A DNA stretch of 28,188 nucleotides from JAVEDQ01 sp035468175 (GTDB taxonomy: Bacteria > Actinomycetota > Actinomycetes > Frankiales > Frankiaceae), in the NCBI GenBank assembly GCA_035468175.1, contig DATITC010000205.1, forward strand, positions 1 through 28,188, read 5' to 3'. Positions 24,837 through 28,188 of this stretch are shown piece after piece; the stretch's first letter is position 1, and each line of letters begins with the position of its first letter. The notes beneath the pieces were generated by a model, which searched no databases, was not told the DNA's origin, and saw nothing but the letters and a program-made list of their open reading frames with translations. Both the position numbers and the translations under genes were made by a program.

Positions 24837-25448
24837 ATGCCCGGACAGGTTCGACCCGTCACCGATGAGCGCGACTCACTGCTCGCGTTCCTCGCCCAGC
24901 AACGCCTCGTGCTCCGCATCGCCGCCTACGGCCTCACCGAGGAGCAGGTGCGGTTCACGCCCACCGCCTCCGCGCTGTCGGTCGGCGGCCTCATCAAGCA
25001 CTGCATCGCCGCCGAGCGCAGCTGGCTCGAGATGGTCCTGCACCCGACAGGCTCGGCGCCCGACCCGTCGGCGATCCACAACCGGGCCGAGGAGTACCTC
25101 GACAACTTCCGTCTGCGGCCGGACGAGACGCTCGAAGACCTGCTCGCCGACTTCGATGCGGTCGCGATGGAGACCGAGGAGATGGCCCGCTCCTCCGATC
25201 TGGACCGCCCCGTCCCGGTGCCCAAGGGAGTGCCCTGGTTCCCGGACGACCTCGACGCCTGGTCGGTCCGCTGGGTGCTGATGCACCTCATCGCCGAGCA
25301 CGCCCGGCACGCGGGTCACGCCGACATCATCCGTGAGTCGATCGACGGGGCGACCGCGTTTCCGTTGATGGCGGCTGTCGAGAACTGGCCGGCGACCCCG
25401 TGGATACAGCCCTGGTCGCCCTCGGAAGCCACGGCTACGCCGGGTTGA
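24837..25448 (+). CDS. DinB/DUF664-family protein
   Basis: Four-helix-bundle protein of the DinB superfamily (DUF664 type), 203 residues. The usual three metal-binding His are visible as His55 (GLIKHCIAAERSW) and two in HLIAEHARHAGHAD (150-163). Relatives include mycothiol-dependent S-transferases and maleylpyruvate isomerases, so a thiol-dependent detoxification role is possible (inference). ATG at 24837 follows GGAGA at 5 nt. The last ~15 residues are Pro/Trp-rich. The stop codon is the first of three TGA in an 11-bp tandem repeat. Confidence 0.87.
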   Translation: MPGQVRPVTDERDSLLAFLAQQRLVLRIAAYGLTEEQVRFTPTASALSVGGLIKHCIAAERSWLEMVLHPTGSAPDPSAIHNRAEEYLDNFRLRPDETLEDLLADFDAVAMETEEMARSSDLDRPVPVPKGVPWFPDDLDAWSVRWVLMHLIAEHARHAGHADIIRESIDGATAFPLMAAVENWPATPWIQPWSPSEATATPG

Positions 25449-25478
25449 GCCCGCGCTGAACCCGGCCTGATCCCGGCC
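25446..25478 (+). repeat. Three 11-bp tandem repeats carrying the DinB-gene stop codon
   Basis: TGAGCCCGCGC (25446-25456), TGAACCCGGCC (25457-25467) and TGATCCCGGCC (25468-25478). Each unit starts with TGA, and an 11-bp period places the three stops in all three frames. Confidence 0.88.
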
Positions 25479-25480
25479 GG
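25462..25480 (+). terminator. Hairpin formed by the DinB-tail repeats
   Basis: CCGGCC (25462-25467) and GGCCGG (25475-25480) form a 6-bp all-GC stem with a 7-nt loop, 18 bp before the methyltransferase GTG. Possible terminator or attenuator; no U-tract. Confidence 0.35.
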
Positions 25481-25498
25481 TCCGGGCAGACTGCGGCA

Positions 25499-26212
25499 GT
25501 GACCACGGGTGCCGAGCCGCTGCGACCCGCGCAATTCGCCGACTTCGTCCGCACCTGGACGGCGCGGCAACGACCGCCGAGCGTGCCCGAGGTGCAGCTG
25601 CACCTCGCCGACGAGGTCACCCGGATCTGGGAGCTGACCGAGGAGGAGATGCGCCGGGTGGGGCTCGACCCGCCGTTCTGGGCATTTGCCTGGGCCGGCG
25701 GACAGGCGCTGGCCCGCTACCTGCTCGACCATCCGGACGAGGTCCGCGGGCGACGGGTGCTCGACCTCGCCGCCGGCTCGGGGCTGGTCGCCATAGCCGC
25801 CCGCCTCGCCGGAGCCGACTCCGCCGTCGCGGTGGACATCGACCCGTTCTGTGCGGCGGCGGTCGCGGTCAACGCCGAGGCGAACGGCGTCGACGTCGAG
25901 TACTCCGGCCGGGACCTGCTGGCGGACGACGTCGACGTGTTACGGGTCGACCCGGAGCTGACCGACGTGTCGGTCATCCTCGCGGGCGACGTCAGCTACG
26001 AGTACGGCATGAGCGGGCGGATGCACCGTTGGCTGCGGGCCGCGCACGCCACCGGGGTGCGGGTGCTGATCGGCGACCCCGGGCGTCGCTACCTGCCGGA
26101 GGACGGGCTGGTCCGGCTCGCGAGCTACGACATCGTCACGACACCGGATCTCGAGGAGGCCGACCTCAAGCGCTCCGCGGTTTACACCTACGCCGACCCG
26201 GCGCCGCCGTAG
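25499..26212 (+). CDS. Class I SAM-dependent methyltransferase
   Basis: Methyltransferase of 237 residues resembling the nicotinamide-N-methyltransferase/ETFB-lysine-methyltransferase-like group. SAM-binding motif I is VLDLAAGSGLVAIAA (87-101), followed by acidic AVDIDPF (111-117) for the ribose. The preceding PPFWAFAWAGGQALARYLL (58-76) is characteristic of this subgroup, and LAGDVSYEY (161-169) is the motif IV region. Target could be a protein lysine or small molecule. GTG start at 25499 has no strong ribosome site. Leu148 is encoded by TTA (25940-25942), a rare codon in GC-rich actinomycetes. The 3' end overlaps the convergent VOC gene by 25 bp. Confidence 0.86.
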   Translation: MTTGAEPLRPAQFADFVRTWTARQRPPSVPEVQLHLADEVTRIWELTEEEMRRVGLDPPFWAFAWAGGQALARYLLDHPDEVRGRRVLDLAAGSGLVAIAARLAGADSAVAVDIDPFCAAAVAVNAEANGVDVEYSGRDLLADDVDVLRVDPELTDVSVILAGDVSYEYGMSGRMHRWLRAAHATGVRVLIGDPGRRYLPEDGLVRLASYDIVTTPDLEEADLKRSAVYTYADPAPP

Positions 26213-26592
26213 GTCCCGAAGCTCCAGAACACCCCCTCCGGGTCGCGGACGGTGAACTCGCGGGAGCCGTAGTCCTGATCGGTGAGTTCGCGGACGACGG
26301 TGGCTCCGGCGGCGGTGGCTTGCGCGAACAGGGTGTCCGGGTCCTCGATCACCGAGTAGATCGAGCCGACCCCGGCCGGGAGCTCGGCGATCGCGCTCTC
26401 GCTGCGAGACGCGCTGCCCAACATCACCCCTCCGCCGTTCGGCCCGCGGAGTTCCGCGTGGGCCACGACGTCCTCGGTGGCGCCCGGGTAGCTCGCCACC
26501 TCCTCGAAGCCGAAGGCCTCGATGAGGAAGCGGATCGCCTCCCGCGCGTCGGCGTAGCGGAGGGTCGGCCAGATGACAGTTGAGGAGCTCAT
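26188..26592 (-). CDS. VOC (glyoxalase/bleomycin-resistance-like) protein
   Basis: Vicinal-oxygen-chelate-fold protein of 134 residues with two beta-alpha-beta-beta-beta halves: WPTLRYADAREAIRFLIEAF (8-27) and GVGSIYSVIEDPDTLFAQA (74-92), ending in YGSREFTVRDPEGVFWSFG (108-126). This is the PhnB/glyoxalase-like subgroup; the function may be binding or detoxifying a small molecule and is not predictable. The ATG at 26592 overlaps the upstream AraC-type stop as ATGA, so the two are translationally coupled and the regulator may respond to the same ligand. A second in-frame stop follows the TAG two codons later (TAG..TAA). Confidence 0.85.
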   Translation of the reverse strand: MSSSTVIWPTLRYADAREAIRFLIEAFGFEEVASYPGATEDVVAHAELRGPNGGGVMLGSASRSESAIAELPAGVGSIYSVIEDPDTLFAQATAAGATVVRELTDQDYGSREFTVRDPEGVFWSFGTYGGAGSA

Positions 26593-27491
26593 AACAGAAC
26601 AGCATCGTCGGCATCGACGACGTCGGCTTGTACGGATGGGAGCTCTTCGGAGGCGAGCCACACCGACGGTGGGCAGCCGGCCATCGCCACCCACTCCCGG
26701 GCGAGGTGGGCCTGGTCGTAGAAGCCGGAGCGGGCCGCGACCTCGGCCAGCGTGGCGCAACCGCCGGATTGCCGGAAATGGTCGCGCAGCAGCCGAGTCG
26801 ACCGCTCGAAGCGGACCACCCGCGCCAGCTCCTTCGGGCTGAGCCCGAACTCACGAGAGAACCGCTCGGAGAGGTGCCGGCGACTCCACCCGATCCGGGC
26901 CGCGACCTCGTCGATCCGCAGGCGGCCGCCGCTCGCCAGCAGCCCCTCCCAGGCGTGGCGCAGGGGGGCGGCCGGAAGTGGCGGCGTCGTTGGCTGCGGC
27001 ACGGCCGTGCGATGGACCAGCCGGCGGACGAGCACCTCGTCGAGGACCGCGAACCGCTGCCGCCAGCCCGACGCCACATCCATCCGGTGCAGCAGCTCGT
27101 CGGCGTCCCGACCCAGCAGGTCCGGGAGCTCGACGACGACACCGGCGAGCTCACCGGCCGGCAGCCCGAGCAGGCATCGGGACCCGAGCGGTGTGAGGTC
27201 CAGCTGGACGCCGTACTGGTCCCCGTCGTGCCCGATCCCGACGGCGCGGGTCCCGAGGCCCGAAGCCAACGTGCGGAACTCCCCGGGCGGCTGGCGCGCG
27301 TCCGGCATCTCGGTCAGCCGCGTCGGCGGGCCGAGCGCGATCACCACGGTCAGGCTCGGGCTCGGGAGCCCACGGTGCAGCCCCGGCGGGAACCCCAGGT
27401 AGCGGTAGCCGGCGTACCGGGTGACCAGCTGCCGGAGCGGGACTGCGGGCACGCCGAGCGCGCTGTCCGTCACGCGACCCGACCCGGCCAT
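26589..27491 (-). CDS. AraC-family transcriptional regulator
   Basis: DNA-binding regulator of 300 residues. The C-terminal part (about 178-280) has the two helix-turn-helix units of the AraC family: IDEVAARIGWSRRHLSERF (193-211) and LAEVAARSGFYDQAHLAREW (248-267), followed by the short CPPSVWL in place of the usual GxxPxxYR. The N-terminal ~160 residues are a sensor domain of the kind found in uncharacterised actinobacterial members. It is first in a two-gene operon with the VOC gene. ATG at 27491 is chosen; GTG at 27473 is an alternative. A palindrome 14 bp upstream may be its own operator. Confidence 0.87.
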   Translation of the reverse strand: MAGSGRVTDSALGVPAVPLRQLVTRYAGYRYLGFPPGLHRGLPSPSLTVVIALGPPTRLTEMPDARQPPGEFRTLASGLGTRAVGIGHDGDQYGVQLDLTPLGSRCLLGLPAGELAGVVVELPDLLGRDADELLHRMDVASGWRQRFAVLDEVLVRRLVHRTAVPQPTTPPLPAAPLRHAWEGLLASGGRLRIDEVAARIGWSRRHLSERFSREFGLSPKELARVVRFERSTRLLRDHFRQSGGCATLAEVAARSGFYDQAHLAREWVAMAGCPPSVWLASEELPSVQADVVDADDAVLL

Positions 27492-27504
27492 GCGCGGAGC
27501 CTAG

Positions 27505-27514
27505 ATGCCGGCAT
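27505..27514. promoter_or_regulatory. 10-bp perfect palindrome upstream of the AraC-type gene
   Basis: ATGCCGGCAT is fully palindromic and lies 14 bp before the regulator's ATG. Possible autoregulatory operator (inference); a 10-bp palindrome alone is weak evidence. Confidence 0.3.
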
Positions 27515-27531
27515 ACCCGCTTCGCTGCGGT

Positions 27532-27562
27532 CCCCGCAACATGACTCGTCGTCGTTGCGGGG
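27532..27562. promoter_or_regulatory. 9-bp inverted repeat between divergent AraC-type and ABM-like genes
   Basis: CCCCGCAAC (27532-27540) and GTTGCGGGG (27554-27562) are perfect inverted arms 13 bp apart. The position between divergent genes fits an operator, although an RNA hairpin in either leader is equally possible. Confidence 0.4.
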
Positions 27563-27620
27563 CGACGGGCTCAGTGGGACAGTGCCGCCGTTCGTCGATC
27601 CCCCGCACGAGGAGGAAGTC

Positions 27621-27929
27621 ATGTCGGGTTTCGTCCAGATCGTCGAGTTCCGCAGCTCCAAGCAGGACGAGTTGCAGGAGCTGGCCGACGAATTCGCCGA
27701 GCGCCGGTCGCGCGGAGGGATGGTCCACGGGGTCGTCACCCAGGACCGGGAGGACCCGAACCTCTACCGCACGGTCATCGAGTTCCCCTCCTACGAGGTG
27801 GCGATGGAGAACTCGAACAGTCCCGAGGTGAGCGAGTTCGCCGCGCGGATGGCGGCTCTGTGCGACGGGCCGCCGACCTTCCGCAACCTCGACGTCATCT
27901 ACTCGATGGTCCCCGCCGCCGTCAGGTGA
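27621..27929 (+). CDS. Small ABM-like (antibiotic biosynthesis monooxygenase fold) protein
   Basis: 102-residue protein with the ferredoxin-like alpha/beta pattern of dimeric ABM-type domains: FVQIVEFRS (4-12), a helix (14-30), GVVTQDREDPNLYRTVIEFP (37-56) and SPEVSEFAARMAALC (67-81). This resembles stress-associated hypothetical proteins of actinomycetes; no enzyme activity can be assigned. GGAGGAAGTC immediately before ATG is a near-perfect ribosome site, so it may be strongly translated. It is divergent from the AraC-type gene. Confidence 0.8.
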   Translation: MSGFVQIVEFRSSKQDELQELADEFAERRSRGGMVHGVVTQDREDPNLYRTVIEFPSYEVAMENSNSPEVSEFAARMAALCDGPPTFRNLDVIYSMVPAAVR

Positions 27930-28027
27930 GGTCGATGACGCGGTCGCGCTGCATGAGGGTAGGAGGCACCCGGTACATCTGCGCTCTTTCGGATGCCTTA
28001 CCTCCGGTGCCGATCCGCACCGCAGGC

Positions 28028-28044
28028 TCTCTCGACCTGAGAGA
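28028..28044 (+). terminator. Weak hairpin after the ABM-like gene
   Basis: TCTCTC (28028-28033) and GAGAGA (28039-28044) form a 6-bp stem with a 5-nt loop about 100 nt after the stop. Low confidence because the arms are simple sequence. Confidence 0.25.
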
Positions 28045-28083
28045 CTGAGCCGTCCCGGTCCACCTACGCCCGAGGAGGTCGAG

Positions 28084-28188
28084 ATGGCTGGTCTCGCCGT
28101 CGGCTTGTTCTTCCTAGTGGTCTTCGCCGCGATGATCGGCGGGCTCGTCTTCTGGATCATGAAGATCGTCGAAGTCGCGCAGATCCCG
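28084..28188 (+). CDS. Small membrane protein, 5' part only
   Basis: ATG at 28084 is preceded by GAGGAGGTCGAG, a strong ribosome site. The 35 visible codons give a hydrophobic segment (about 3-26, AGLAVGLFFLVVFAAMIGG) followed by MKIVEVAQIP. The frame is still open at the window end. The pattern (one segment, then VEVAQIP) recalls PLDc_N-type small membrane proteins, but this is a guess from 35 residues. Confidence 0.6.
   Translation, partial: MAGLAVGLFFLVVFAAMIGGLVFWIMKIVEVAQIP

Noticed and set aside
27930..28048. Small gene between the ABM-like gene and the last membrane protein
   Set aside because: No ribosome site or family pattern; it is the tail of another frame of the ABM-like gene.

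Overview
The window is about 70% GC. Its coding bias, frequent GTG starts and gene content (GlgE alpha-glucan pathway, TerD plus DUF475, StiP/PELOTA and PRTase/TRSP proteins, DUF3417-type glycogen phosphorylase, an IdeR-like iron box) point to a chromosomal region of an actinomycete. The genus cannot be told from the sequence. I see no rRNA, tRNA, CRISPR array, transposase or phage gene.

Layout. 1-406: non-coding array of imperfect palindromes with a period of about 100 bp. 407-8175 (minus): operon glgE > treS > mak > glgB, the full route trehalose -> maltose -> maltose-1-phosphate -> linear glucan -> branched glucan. 8176-8571: intergenic region with a degenerate copy of the left-end repeat. 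8572-15615 (plus): tellurium/stress block with TerD, a DUF475 membrane protein, then a tightly overlapped C-C lyase > PRTase-TRSP > StiP-PELOTA > HAD phosphatase operon and a small HATPase. 15794-16696: FTR1/EfeU iron permease behind an iron-box-like site. 16872-18851: acetyl-CoA synthetase. 18955-21561: glycogen phosphorylase GlgP. 21620-22741 (minus): secreted G1 glutamic peptidase. 22917-28188: short-chain dehydrogenase, alpha/beta hydrolase (minus), DinB-like protein, methyltransferase, VOC protein and AraC-type regulator (minus operon), a small ABM-like protein, and a membrane protein cut by the window end.

How the genes work together. The GlgE operon builds branched alpha-glucan and GlgP degrades it. 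In Mycobacterium tuberculosis glgE and glgP are divergent neighbours; here they keep that orientation but are separated by about 10.8 kb holding the Ter, iron and acetate genes. The Ter block matches a predicted but little-characterised pathway proposed to make a nucleoside-like metabolite.

The most unusual signal is a pattern at gene 3' ends. Four plus-strand genes (DUF475, acs, glgP, DinB), and less clearly two more (HATPase, efeU), end inside short tandem repeats of about 11-18 bp (about 26 bp in the HATPase case) that contain the stop codon and repeat it downstream. In glgP and DinB the repeated stops fall in all three frames. In DUF475, glgP and DinB the repeats also form hairpins. A second notable signal is a 7-codon leader ORF that carries the only good ribosome site in front of treS and overlaps its start as ATGA.
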